Below, in pieces: positions 1 to 7,059 of a stretch of 64,000 nt of DNA. A model generated the notes under the pieces. The model was not told the origin of the DNA. It saw only the letters and a program-made list of their open reading frames with translations, and searched no databases. A program made the translations under genes and the position numbers. Location of the stretch: positions 1 through 64,000 of the forward strand of contig NZ_NESI01000004.1 of NCBI RefSeq assembly GCF_002778325.1. Direction: 5' to 3'. Within the stretch, counting starts at the first letter, position 1, and every line of letters starts with the position of its first letter. The DNA is from Limnohabitans sp. B9-3 (GTDB taxonomy: Bacteria; Pseudomonadota; Gammaproteobacteria; Burkholderiales; Burkholderiaceae_C).

Positions 1-58
1 CTTCAGGTTTTTTGTAATCCGCCAACAGGCGGTCTATGAGTTCGTTGCTTACGGTCAT
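1..58 (-). CDS. IS256-family transposase, N-terminal fragment (cut by window edge)
   Basis: Only the first 19 codons are visible; the protein begins MTVSNELIDRLLADYKKPE. This matches the characteristic N-terminus of IS256/mutator-type transposases, where a short helical segment with a DYK.PEDL-like motif precedes the catalytic DDE domain. An AGGAAG ribosome-binding sequence sits 4 bases upstream of the ATG. The rest of the gene lies left of the window, so intactness cannot be judged. Its presence at the edge of the accessory zone fits a mobile-element-rich island. Confidence 0.6.
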   Translation of the reverse strand, partial: MTVSNELIDRLLADYKKPE

Positions 59-127
59 TTCTCTTCCTTTGAAGATGAAGGCAGTTTCCTGCCATTAGAC
101 CGTTTACACAAAATCTAGGACACGCCC
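1..127 (-). mobile_element. Terminal part of an IS256-family-like insertion sequence
   Basis: The left edge holds the 5' end of a transposase gene and about 70 bases outside its start codon. Read leftward, this outer segment contains GTGTCC, then TTTTGTGTAAAC, a layout typical of IS256-family terminal inverted repeats (from memory, not compared with a database). The outer boundary is estimated near 127, where the GGGGGCGTGTCC-like end lies. The other terminus is outside the window, so neither the inverted repeat pair nor a target duplication can be verified. Confidence 0.6.
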
Positions 128-480
128 CCATAAGACGGGTACACAGGGGCATACAGGGGCACGCAAGTCCTTGATTTCATTAGAAACACAACACTTTCAT
201 GCCCCTACGTTCCCCTAAATTAGCACTGGTTTAGCACTGGGGAACAACTTCAATCTCTACTTATTCATATCTTGCGAACTAACAGCCATTACCTTGACAG
301 CAAACTCAGTCCATATGAGTCCGAGCAGCAGCGTCAGACTGCGCCATAAAAGTGTCTACAGGTTTGAGGGAATGCCAGAAGCTGAAATCGCAAAGCTCGA
401 AGCTAACTTAAAAATCCCCAACCGCTCCGTAGATCAAGGCTTAGCGATAGGCCATTAATCTACCGAGAATTGACTCGAAA
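128..480. other. Intergenic stretch beside the IS end, no convincing gene
   Basis: The segment between the IS end and the antitoxin gene holds short GC-rich tandem motifs (GGGGCATACAGGGGCA-like, 146–161) and one copy of the 24-bp island-flanking repeat (217–240). A 47-codon open frame (315–458, + strand) begins MSPSSSVRLRHKS but has no Shine–Dalgarno sequence and no recognisable motif. I see nothing else. The composition resembles the sequence left of tRNA-His, which supports reading this as an integration-site flank. Confidence 0.4.
217..240 (+). repeat. Direct repeat, left copy (pairs with 6992–7015)
   Basis: This 24-bp sequence begins aaattagcactgg and contains two tandem ttagcactgg units 11 bp apart. 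It recurs in the same orientation at 6992–7015 with a single mismatch (t to a at position 14). Nearby, cgcaagtccttgattt (163–178) resembles cgtaagtcgttgattc beside the right copy. Flanking direct repeats next to a tRNA 3' end are typical of integrase recognition or attachment sites. That role is inferred, and no integrase gene is visible. Confidence 0.6.
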
Positions 481-852
481 TTATGCTGCGGCGCGAGCGG
501 AACGGGCCCGAACGCGACCCGTTTGAGTTGAGCTCGAGTGGATTGAAGAGTGTTCAACACCAAGATGATCGATAACAACAGGTGGGCGATTTGGAAATTG
601 AGCGACCAACTCTAGCTTGCCGCCCATGCTTTCCACATAGTGACGAAGAGTTGAAAGCAACATATCACTGCGTTTTTCTAATCGCGAAATTGTGTCTTGA
701 CCTACCCCAAGTGCAGCTGCCAAATCTTCTTGAGTTTGCTCTGCCGCTTTACGAAGATCTTTGAGGGTGGCCAACTCCATCGCACGGTCGTTGATGCGAG
801 CGCGCCGTTTGGCTGGCATTGCGGCCATGATGTCATCGAGTTTTCTTGCCAT
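481..852 (-). CDS. HigA-like antitoxin (XRE-type helix-turn-helix)
   Basis: This 123-residue protein has a central Cro/XRE helix-turn-helix at about residues 28–75 (QEDLAAALGVGQDTISRLEKR), the DNA-binding domain typical of HigA-type antitoxins. The C-terminal tail is Ser/Arg/Ala-rich and probably disordered. It starts inside the last codons of the upstream toxin gene (20-base overlap), giving the toxin-first order characteristic of higBA modules. Its predicted role is to neutralise the toxin and to repress the shared promoter at 1233–1269. The family assignment is firm; binding to the partner is inferred from the gene order. Confidence 0.85.
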   Translation of the reverse strand: MARKLDDIMAAMPAKRRARINDRAMELATLKDLRKAAEQTQEDLAAALGVGQDTISRLEKRSDMLLSTLRHYVESMGGKLELVAQFPNRPPVVIDHLGVEHSSIHSSSTQTGRVRARSARAAA

Positions 853-1225
853 TTTTAGGCTCCTTTTCTATTTGGTCATCTAACGATGCAAGATGCTCTT
901 CATAACGGGTATCTGCTAACGCAATCAGTCGCTTGTAAAACCGTTTTTGATCTGCCCCACCTTTGTCACCACCAACGAGCAAAACCGCCTGTCGCTGTGG
1001 ATCAAATGCAAAAGCAACGCGCCAAACCTCTCCCATCCAGTTAAATCGCATTTCCTTCATGTTGGCGTGCGAAGTACCTTTAAGCGTGTCTACTGTGGGG
1101 CGCCCCAGATTGGGACCGAACTCCGCCAGCAACTTGGCATGAGCCAACAGTTCGTCTTGTAATTTTTCATCTAGCTCCGCCACCTCATCAGCAAAGTCGT
1201 CGTGAAGTAATACGGTCCAAGTCAT
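833..1225 (-). CDS. HigB-like toxin (RelE/Gp49 superfamily)
   Basis: This 130-residue protein resembles the phage-derived Gp49/HigB-like branch of RelE-fold toxins, which are ribosome-dependent mRNA interferases. Typical features are the N-terminal helix hairpin, the NMKEMRF strand and the core stretch WRVAFAFDPQRQAVLLVGGDK, followed by KRFYKRLI. The C-terminus is a charged tail (EKEPKNGKKTR). It is first in a toxin–antitoxin pair and overlaps the antitoxin by 20 bases, which couples their translation. No Shine–Dalgarno sequence precedes its ATG, and the predicted transcription start lies almost at the ATG. Catalytic residues are poorly conserved in this family, so activity cannot be judged by eye. 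Confidence 0.85.
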   Translation of the reverse strand: MTWTVLLHDDFADEVAELDEKLQDELLAHAKLLAEFGPNLGRPTVDTLKGTSHANMKEMRFNWMGEVWRVAFAFDPQRQAVLLVGGDKGGADQKRFYKRLIALADTRYEEHLASLDDQIEKEPKNGKKTR

Positions 1226-1232
1226 GCGCTAA

Positions 1233-1269
1233 ATTATGTCTTTAAATGCATATGGAGTCAAATCCATAT
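1233..1269 (-). promoter_or_regulatory. Promoter and dyad operator of the toxin–antitoxin pair
   Basis: On the minus strand TTGACT (1256–1261) and CATAAT (1233–1238) are separated by 17 bases, a good sigma-70 arrangement. The -35 box lies inside a perfect 7-bp inverted repeat, ATATGGA (1250–1256) and TCCATAT (1263–1269), with a 6-bp spacer. An antitoxin bound there would cover the -35 box, the usual autorepression design. The -10 box ends only 7 bases before the toxin ATG, so the mRNA is probably leaderless. Confidence 0.65.
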
Positions 1270-1526
1270 ATTGGACCAAGCAATCTTTCGAAAGAACACC
1301 GTTGCTGTAATGACCTGAATGCAGCGATTGCAGCCGTTCAGTCCTGGGTTGCTAAGTTCGGCAACCGGTCAGAAGGGGAAGTTAATGACCGACCGCTTCC
1401 CGGGGGCCTCTCGATCCAAGCGAATCTTGGACTTCGGCCGTGTGCACTGATAGAACAGCGGCAATCGCGCTATTCGTCTTACATAATCAGTTTCTAAAAT
1501 GAATAAAAACTCATGGAGAACGTCCA

Positions 1527-2258
1527 GTGCACCAAAGATTGGCTGACGCCACATTTAGAGTTGAGTGCGGTACTAGCTCGGGTAGCGGGTTCAGCTTCCG
1601 CCATCCATCCATCGCTGCAACCAACTGTCATGTCATCGAACCATATTTGTCTGCTGGCAGCCCCATCTATCTAGTCACCGAGGCCGGCGCGCGAATTCCG
1701 GCTCAGTTAGTAAGCTACTCGCCGGAGAACCAATATGACTTTGCCCTGCTTACTGTGCAAGGCTCATTGTCGCAAGGTAGGCAAGTACTACAACCCAAAG
1801 CCAACGCCGCTGCACCACGCGGTTTGTCTACGCTGTTCGCTGGCTTTCCACACGGCATTCATGACTTGCTTGTTCACGAAGCGGTAGTGTCCGGGCCCGC
1901 CGCTTCTCACGCTTTCTACATTGATGGCTCTGTCAATGGCGGGAACTCTGGTGGACCAATTGTTGAAAAGGCAACAGGTGAACTTATCGGATTGGTAACG
2001 CAGCGACGGTTCCTTGGAGTAGTTCAGCTCGGTCAACTCCGGCAGAAAGTTCAGCAGTTAACGCAGCATTGCCAAGGCGTGGCGAGCCAAGGTTCCGTGG
2101 AAATCATGGGCGTGAACTTCGGTGCCTTCGCCCAAATGATGGCCCAGAACTTCATTGTTGTAGACCAGCTACTTCAGGCTAATGCCAACTCCGGCATTGG
2201 AATCGGCTTCTCCATTGAGCACATGAATGCTGAATACACGCGCTTAGGCCTTCCATAA
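1527..2258 (+). CDS. Trypsin-like (S1 family) serine protease, cytoplasmic
   Basis: The protein is 243 residues with a recognisable chymotrypsin-fold triad: His35 in ATNCHV, Asp71 in QYDFALL, and Ser141 in GGNSGGP. The oxyanion-hole context GNSGGP is intact, so activity is plausible. There is no signal peptide and no PDZ domain, unlike periplasmic DegP/HtrA proteases, which points to a cytoplasmic location. About 90 residues after the protease core form an unclassified tail. The start is GTG with GGAG 8 bases upstream. It stands alone within the accessory island. Stand-alone trypsin-like proteases occur in some phage-defence systems as effectors, but nothing here names a partner. Confidence 0.8.
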   Translation: MHQRLADATFRVECGTSSGSGFSFRHPSIAATNCHVIEPYLSAGSPIYLVTEAGARIPAQLVSYSPENQYDFALLTVQGSLSQGRQVLQPKANAAAPRGLSTLFAGFPHGIHDLLVHEAVVSGPAASHAFYIDGSVNGGNSGGPIVEKATGELIGLVTQRRFLGVVQLGQLRQKVQQLTQHCQGVASQGSVEIMGVNFGAFAQMMAQNFIVVDQLLQANANSGIGIGFSIEHMNAEYTRLGLP

Positions 2259-2485
2259 AGCGAGGCTTAACTCTCGGCTGGACCTTATGTCATCTCGACT
2301 ATCGAGCGACTGTTCATACATAGGCAGCCAGAGCGCTAAGTCTAGGGACTACTGCTAGTCGGCTCAAGGTGGATGAAGCGATCATCGGCCAGAGTCGAGG
2401 CTGTCAGCCCGTTCCTGAAATTCGCATGATGATTCAGTTGACGAGATTCATTTTTACATGTCCAGGCTTTCACTCGAACCTTTAT

Positions 2486-3487
2486 TCATCGAGCTAGCGA
2501 GTCGGTTCGCACAAGTTTAAAGTCATGCGACAGCGACATGTCCCGTGCCAAGTTGATGACTTCTACGTTGCAGTCGCCGAAATCTTCAGGAGCTTGGTCT
2601 CGAACGAACAATTTTTGGTCGCAGTGTTCGTGCGGGTCGAGGTCGGTATCGATTAGGGGGAAACAGATCTGTAGAGGGGCTTTGTTCGGGCTATTTATCG
2701 TTGCCTCACCCAAGATCATCAGCCGCCCAAAACTGGTTGGCTCGGAACTCATGATCCCAGTTGGAAGTTGGCGCTGTCCATTGAGCAGCCTAAAGTGGTT
2801 TTCGGTCTGTAGCTTACAGCTCGCTCGGCCTCCGTTTTCAAGCACAAAATCGGTATTCGACACTAGGCACAAAATTGCGAGTGATATAAGGTCCGCCTGT
2901 GCGTCCCAGATTAACTCGTCAAAAGGGACATTTTGCGTGCGCATTACATCCTTTAACTCCTTGTGAAAGTCGCGGACGTGAAAGGCCGCCCTTGAATGGA
3001 TGAAACCAGTGATGAACTGCAGAGCAGCGAACAGCTCAATGCCACCTTTGTTGCTTCGTAGACTGCATGAGCCAGTTTTCTTGTCGATCAAGAAATTGGT
3101 TTCGATTTTCTTGATGAGCGTGGCTTGACTCATCTTGTACTCAGCCTTCAGGCGGCCTTCGTCCGACAGGCGCGCTTGAGAAAGAAATAATCGGTAGATA
3201 TAAGCGGGAAAAGGTACGCTAAGGTTCAGCGGACATTTCTCAGACACATATTCCTGAAAGTACTGTATCGAGTCAGCGAACGCTGTAATGGACTGCTGCG
3301 CCAGACCTCTATCTCGTGCGTCTGAGTGCGCTACGAAATGCGCTACCTCAAGAAAGACTGTCTTCTCCCTAGCATGAGCGCGAAGCTTCATGAGTAAGTT
3401 GTCGACGTCGTTCTCATCGAAATGGCCGGCTTGGATGCGTTCAATGATTTGGTTCAGCTTGGCGAGGTCTTTAAGTTGTAGCGGCAT
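2486..3487 (-). CDS. Protein of unknown function, 333 residues
   Basis: I do not recognise this protein. It is soluble, with no signal peptide or membrane segment. The N-terminal third is mainly helical (residues 1–110), and the middle holds a hydrophobic helix pair (GGIELFAALQFITGF, then LISLAILCLVSNTDFVLE). The C-terminal third looks more mixed, with an acidic stretch (DTDLDPHEHCDQ). Base composition is lower in GC than the core DNA of the window. It is convergent with the protease gene, with 227 bp between them, and no clear Shine–Dalgarno sequence is seen. Its length and single uninterrupted frame make it a likely real gene; its position suggests island cargo. Confidence 0.6.
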   Translation of the reverse strand: MPLQLKDLAKLNQIIERIQAGHFDENDVDNLLMKLRAHAREKTVFLEVAHFVAHSDARDRGLAQQSITAFADSIQYFQEYVSEKCPLNLSVPFPAYIYRLFLSQARLSDEGRLKAEYKMSQATLIKKIETNFLIDKKTGSCSLRSNKGGIELFAALQFITGFIHSRAAFHVRDFHKELKDVMRTQNVPFDELIWDAQADLISLAILCLVSNTDFVLENGGRASCKLQTENHFRLLNGQRQLPTGIMSSEPTSFGRLMILGEATINSPNKAPLQICFPLIDTDLDPHEHCDQKLFVRDQAPEDFGDCNVEVINLARDMSLSHDFKLVRTDSLAR

Positions 3488-3752
3488 GTGGTGTCATCCG
3501 TTAATACAGGTCAGTTTACGGTTGAACGGCCGCTTTGTGGCGCCGAATTCAGTGGTGGCTACTTTTTGTTTGGATCGAAGCAGCTCACTATGATGCCGAC
3601 CACGGTCGGCTGCTATCAGCCTTTTCCAGCTGTTTGCTCGATGTCTGCACTGCAGCGTTAGCAGACTTCGACTTAAAGCGTAGGTTGCCCGCTACCGGCC
3701 AAAAGTTGTCATCGACGCGAATATCCAGGTGGTTCGTTACCAGACTGCAAGC

Positions 3753-3823
3753 TGTCACTTAGCATGGTAGAGGGCTACCTTTGGGACGTAGAGCCGGAGG
3801 TTCGAATCCTCTCACCCCGACCA
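3753..3823 (+). pseudogene. Truncated tRNA-Pro(TGG), 3' part only
   Basis: The 3' part is intact: a T-arm (GGAGG, TTCGAAT, CCTCT), the acceptor 3' strand CACCCCG, discriminator A and CCA ending at 3823. The anticodon loop TTTGGGA with anticodon TGG is preserved, and a D-arm-like AGCATGGTAG can be seen. The 5' acceptor strand, expected to be CGGGGTG near 3747–3753, is absent, so no cloverleaf can close. This is what remains when an element integrates into a tRNA gene and displaces the original 3' end. An intact tRNA-Pro would then lie left of the window. Confidence 0.7.
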
Positions 3824-3828
3824 ATCTG

Positions 3829-3869
3829 AACCCACTGATCACCCAAGGTCAGTGGGTTTTCTTGTTTTT
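3829..3869 (+). terminator. Intrinsic terminator behind the tRNA-Pro remnant
   Basis: The stem is perfect over 10 bp, AACCCACTGA (3829–3838) with TCAGTGGGTT (3849–3858), and is followed by TTCTTGTTTTT. It lies 5 bases after the CCA of the truncated tRNA, so it is probably the native terminator of the original tRNA-Pro gene, carried along with its 3' fragment. Confidence 0.8.
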
Positions 3870-4100
3870 GGGAGTCCCTACTCACTGCTCAAAGGATGAC
3901 GCAGCGGTGGCTCCACTCGCCCTCCACTCGACCAAATGCTTTTGTAGGAAGGTTTTCGGTCAGCTACTCGGGCAGGAGGTTTTGTAGACTCAAGCATGGC
4001 GGCAGTGTCAAGAGAATTTCCGCTGGAGCCATAGCTGATTGACGGCTGGGTCGTGAGCCGTCTGTTAGGTAGCGTGCCCTTCGCTGGACTTTCAGGTTAG

Positions 4101-4595
4101 CTACACCTGAGGGCTGGGTGGCTCGCGCTCCAGAACGACACCCTCGGTAGCGCAATCCTCAAAAACAACAATCAGGCCATCTGATCGTCTCTCCACACGG
4201 ATCATTTTGATCGGGAGGAGCACTGCGCCATTAGCGTCTTCAACTTCGGTGACGTCGCAACCCGCATCAAAAGCGAGTGCGATGATTTCTTCCTCAGTGA
4301 AAATATTGTGACTTCCCTCTTTGGCACTAGAGATGACAGTCATCAGTCGCCTTGCGGCTTTTTCTAGTGGCGTCAGATCGTCATAAGGCACAAATTCATG
4401 TGTTCCGCTTGGCGGACTCAGAACTTCACGGGCCAGCAGCGAAGATTCGGCCCCCAACTCAATATTGCTAGAAATTCTCAACACAACACTGACTGATCGG
4501 GCCAAAAAATCACGTCGATCAAAACTGACGGGCGCAGCGAACTGTGCCTGCGCAGCAGGCACATAAGTGTTCATTTTCAGATCAGTTGAATTCAT
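4101..4595 (-). CDS. Protein of unknown function, 164 residues
   Basis: I do not recognise this family. The protein is acidic and soluble, with a possibly disordered N-terminus and a conserved-looking C-terminal part where helix-forming stretches (TPLEKAARRLMTVISSAK, TEEEIIALAFDAGCDVTEVEDANG) precede beta strands (LLPIKMIRVERR, GLIVVFED). It lies 27 bases downstream of the HNH endonuclease gene on the same strand, so it is probably the third gene of one operon (HTH, HNH, this gene). ATG at 4577 (MNTYVPA) is an alternative start. Partnership with the endonuclease, for example as an inhibitor or cofactor, is speculation from position only. Confidence 0.55.
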   Translation of the reverse strand: MNSTDLKMNTYVPAAQAQFAAPVSFDRRDFLARSVSVVLRISSNIELGAESSLLAREVLSPPSGTHEFVPYDDLTPLEKAARRLMTVISSAKEGSHNIFTEEEIIALAFDAGCDVTEVEDANGAVLLPIKMIRVERRSDGLIVVFEDCATEGVVLEREPPSPQV

Positions 4596-4622
4596 TGCTT
4601 GAATGCTCTTGTGCTCTACTTT

Positions 4623-5855
4623 TCAATCACCCTCGTCTAATCTGAAAACTTGCTCACGATGTGCCTTGAGATAGGCCTTATGGCGGTCAGAAATGTGCCT
4701 TAGTCGTGTTGCCTTGGAGAGACTCAACGCATGTAATTGATCTTCAGTCAGCTGACTACTAACCAGAATCAATCCATCGTCCGTGAAAGAAATCAAGCCA
4801 CTATCGAAAAGCCGGTCAACAGAGGCTGTCAGTAGGAGCCCATTGAATGGATCAAGTCGCTCTTGGTTTGAGCACTTAGACCATGGCTTGGCATGTGAAG
4901 CAATCAAAACTTGATCAATATCGCAACCAGTGACAGCACAGCGCCGTTGCCAAAGATCCAACAGCTTCTTTCGGTAATCACCCTGACCAATGCGAGCTTG
5001 GACTAATGTGGCTCGTTGAGTTGGTCTCAATTCGCTGCCATGAGCATCAGCGTCGATCTCTGCCGCAGCCACCAATTCTTCTGGCATTTGAAAAACTGTC
5101 GTAGGCCAAAGTTGTTTAAGCGCCTCGACCAAAGCAGGTCGCATCTTCCATTGCCAATGACCCGAGTCGTCTTGATTTCGACAGACCGTTCCAATCATCT
5201 GCGTCTTTTGACTCAAGCCTTGGATGCCTAATGCTTCGGCCAATAGAGCGCCAACCCTTCCGTATTGAACATTAGCGGCTTCGAAACCGCTATAGCCAGC
5301 CAGTACAGCCAAGCATTCCATAGAAATCTCATGACTGCGAGCATTTACATGGCCGAGCAGCATTTCTTTCTGCGTCTGCGTGAACTGAGGCTCAAGGTTC
5401 CTGAGAACCTCGAGAAATTGACTGGCTGAGATTGTGGAAGCTAGGCGAAAAGCTCGAGCCTCTGGCGTTTCAAGCTCGCTAACCAAATTTTCCAATTGCT
5501 TGACTGTAGAGAGATCGATTTCTCGAACACCAAGACTGAAATTCTGCTGGCTCTTCTTGAACTCCTCAAACCAAGTCAGACCAGATAGCAAGAATGGCGG
5601 GGCAAAAGCAAAACCATTTGAGCCATGAGCAGAATTCGGACTACCCTGCTCAATGGAATCAACTGTGAACGTGTATTCGAGGTAAAAGGTCTTGCGCTTT
5701 TCACCTACGCCACTGATCAACCAGACTTGTTGACCAATCAAATGCCTGATGTGCTTTGATGAAAAAACTGAGAACCCGTCAGCTCCGCGCGCAGGCCTAG
5801 AACCAATTTTTTCTGTATTGTGATATTGGACGTAATGCTTCATAGAGTGGCTCAA
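4623..5855 (-). CDS. HNH endonuclease with long N-terminal region
   Basis: This 410-residue protein ends in an HNH_2-type nuclease domain (about 300–375). Visible elements are Cys306 and Cys311 (RRCAVTGCD), His321 in ASHAKPW, Asn338 in DPFNGLLL, and the tail motif DRLFDSGLISF. The first 280 residues are unclassified and could be a DNA- or partner-recognition module. Similar proteins are often annotated only as HNH endonuclease and occur in mobile islands and defence loci. The listed start is a TTG that overlaps the stop of the upstream regulator gene (TTGA), giving coupled translation; an in-frame ATG lies at 5843. Whether it acts in restriction or homing is not decidable here. Confidence 0.8.
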   Translation of the reverse strand: MSHSMKHYVQYHNTEKIGSRPARGADGFSVFSSKHIRHLIGQQVWLISGVGEKRKTFYLEYTFTVDSIEQGSPNSAHGSNGFAFAPPFLLSGLTWFEEFKKSQQNFSLGVREIDLSTVKQLENLVSELETPEARAFRLASTISASQFLEVLRNLEPQFTQTQKEMLLGHVNARSHEISMECLAVLAGYSGFEAANVQYGRVGALLAEALGIQGLSQKTQMIGTVCRNQDDSGHWQWKMRPALVEALKQLWPTTVFQMPEELVAAAEIDADAHGSELRPTQRATLVQARIGQGDYRKKLLDLWQRRCAVTGCDIDQVLIASHAKPWSKCSNQERLDPFNGLLLTASVDRLFDSGLISFTDDGLILVSSQLTEDQLHALSLSKATRLRHISDRHKAYLKAHREQVFRLDEGD

Positions 5856-6421
5856 CGCTTCCCGGCGCGAATGTCTTTGGCAATACGGTCACACTCTGCC
5901 TGGGCAGCACGGAATTCCTCATCCGCAGCGTCAAACTCGTCGAGTGAATCGTCTGTCGGCAAGCCACTACCGCGAGGCAGCCACTGTTCGTTCATGCCCA
6001 GCATGGCTTCCTGCCGACGGTGGAACGCCCGGTCCATGCGCAACATGGCCCGATGTTCCTCATTGAGCCTCTTCAGTCTCTCAAGTTCTACCAAGCACTT
6101 GACCTTGGCATCTGGGCCGTCACTAAGTCCAGTAATACGACCATCCTGAATAGCGTTGATCGTCCGTTCATTCGATTCAATCATCCGCATGAGGCCCGCA
6201 GGATATGCAGCTCGAAATTCCAAAGCCCTCAGGACAGGTGCGGGTGGCTTGCCATCACCAGCACACCAGCTTCGCATGGTCCTTTCATCTACGTTGAGAT
6301 ATTTCGCGGCAGTACGTTGACTGAGGTTCGCTGCCTTGAGCAAAAACCTGAGCTCTTCAGCATCTGTGTGAGCGTTTTTAGAATGTGATGCCGTAATCGG
6401 CAAATAGCGACTTGCGTACAT
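5852..6421 (-). CDS. Helix-turn-helix DNA-binding protein
   Basis: This 189-residue protein has an N-terminal helix-turn-helix (about 20–62; LLKAANLSQRTAAKYLNVDERTMRSW) like those of phage-type repressors. A long charged helical region with coiled-coil character follows (about 105–189; KVKCLVELERLKRLNEEHRAMLRMDRAFHRRQEAM is its basic core). AAGGA lies 6 bases before the ATG. It is the first gene of a three-gene leftward set with the HNH endonuclease and an unknown protein, overlapping the endonuclease gene by 4 bases. This layout resembles the controller proteins of restriction systems, so repression of its own operon is a reasonable inference. A short palindrome at 6432–6440 just upstream could be its site. 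Confidence 0.7.
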   Translation of the reverse strand: MYASRYLPITASHSKNAHTDAEELRFLLKAANLSQRTAAKYLNVDERTMRSWCAGDGKPPAPVLRALEFRAAYPAGLMRMIESNERTINAIQDGRITGLSDGPDAKVKCLVELERLKRLNEEHRAMLRMDRAFHRRQEAMLGMNEQWLPRGSGLPTDDSLDEFDAADEEFRAAQAECDRIAKDIRAGKR

Positions 6422-6431
6422 AAAGATCCTT

Positions 6432-6440
6432 GTAAGTTAC
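6432..6440. promoter_or_regulatory. Short palindrome upstream of the HTH gene (possible operator)
   Basis: GTAAGTTAC is a perfect 9-bp palindrome located 11 bases upstream of the HTH gene's start codon. Its position between promoter and start would suit an autoregulatory site. The evidence is weak because short palindromes occur by chance. Confidence 0.25.
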
Positions 6441-6868
6441 CGGGTTTGATTGGCACGCCGCAAGGGCTGCAGTGGTGATTTTAACTTTAGCAGCCGGTTT
6501 TGGCAAACAAGTCCGTCCGGTTGCTCAGGACACCGCTCCGAAATTACGCTTGAGCGCATGGACTTGGGCATTTGGGTACAGCATCAAACGACACCGACTA
6601 CAAGCTATCGAGGTACCGCACTCTGCCCATTTTGGCGTCAACCACGCCCATTGCCAACTGCCCGATCAAGGTCCGCAATCGCTCAAGTCCTGACTGTGGC
6701 CAGAATTTCTTCATAGACCGCAACGGGTCGGCAACTGCCAATCATTAACCCATGGCCTAGTCCGCTTTCAGCCTGAAGCGGTCGTTATGTCACCCGACTA
6801 GAGGAAATTTCCAGCTTCTTTATGTGTGTGCTGATAATTACCTAAATCCAACGGAACGGACGATGGTC

Positions 6869-6904
6869 GAAAAAAAACCGCAGATTGCTTGAACAATTCT
6901 GCGG
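6869..6904 (-). terminator. Intrinsic terminator, leftward, downstream of tRNA-His
   Basis: On the minus strand CCGCAGA–TTG pairs with CAA–TCTGCGG through one bulged A, and is followed directly by eight T residues (complement of 6870–6877). The only leftward genes feeding it are ppiD and tRNA-His, about 155 bases upstream. It therefore most likely ends the ppiD–tRNA-His transcript, or an integrase gene since lost. Confidence 0.75.
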
Positions 6905-6991
6905 AAATATTTTAAAAAGCGATCCAACTTGGGGCCTTACGACCTCAAAACGAAGCTGGAAAAACCTCGCTTCAGCGCTGCTTAAAAATCC

Positions 6992-7015
6992 AAATTAGCA
7001 CTGGATTAGCACTGG
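6992..7015 (+). repeat. Direct repeat, right copy (pairs with 217–240)
   Basis: This copy matches the left one at 23 of 24 positions and contains the same two ttagcactgg units. It lies 45 bp from the 3' end of tRNA-His. The 6.8 kb between the copies contains only accessory genes, so the pair plausibly marks the ends of a mobile segment or binding sites of its recombinase. Confidence 0.6.
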
Positions 7016-7059
7016 AGACCCCCTAGGCAACGTAAGTCGTTGATTCTAAAGGGAAAAAA

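Larger units (their letters stand above)
3488..4100. other. Intergenic stretch holding a broken tRNA-Pro and its terminator
   Basis: No gene is supported in these 613 bp. The only recognisable items are the truncated tRNA-Pro (3753–3823), the terminator right after it (3829–3869), and a hairpin with 7-bp arms, GACGGCT (4041–4047) and AGCCGTC (4056–4062). The hairpin lies 39 bases beyond the stop of the leftward gene ending at 4101 but has no T-run. Short open frames here overlap the tRNA remnant and lack coding character. Confidence 0.5.
6422..7059. other. Intergenic stretch between the HNH operon and tRNA-His
   Basis: No protein gene is supported in these 638 bp: the overlapping short frames at 6450–6716 lack a ribosome-binding site and coding character. 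The segment holds the leader of the HTH gene, a strong leftward terminator at 6869–6904, and the right copy of the 24-bp direct repeat at 6992–7015. It is probably the island end abutting the tRNA-His attachment region. An integrase gene would be expected here but none is present, so it may have been deleted. Confidence 0.5.

Noticed and set aside
315-458. 47-codon frame (MSPSSSVRLRHKS...) between the IS end and the antitoxin gene
   Set aside because: There is no Shine–Dalgarno sequence, motif or supporting context. TTGACA at 294–299 resembles a -35 box but has no -10 box at a proper distance.
1246-1497. 83-codon open frame upstream of the protease gene
   Set aside because: It begins within the toxin promoter dyad and has no ribosome-binding site or recognisable composition. 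It overlaps an equally unconvincing reverse frame at 1369–1554.
3781-3987. Frame reading GRRAGGSNPLTPTN across the tRNA-Pro remnant
   Set aside because: It reads through tRNA T-arm sequence, a common false gene call at tRNA 3' ends.
6450-6716. Two overlapping short frames between the HTH gene and tRNA-His
   Set aside because: Neither has a ribosome-binding site or motif, and both overlap each other in different frames.
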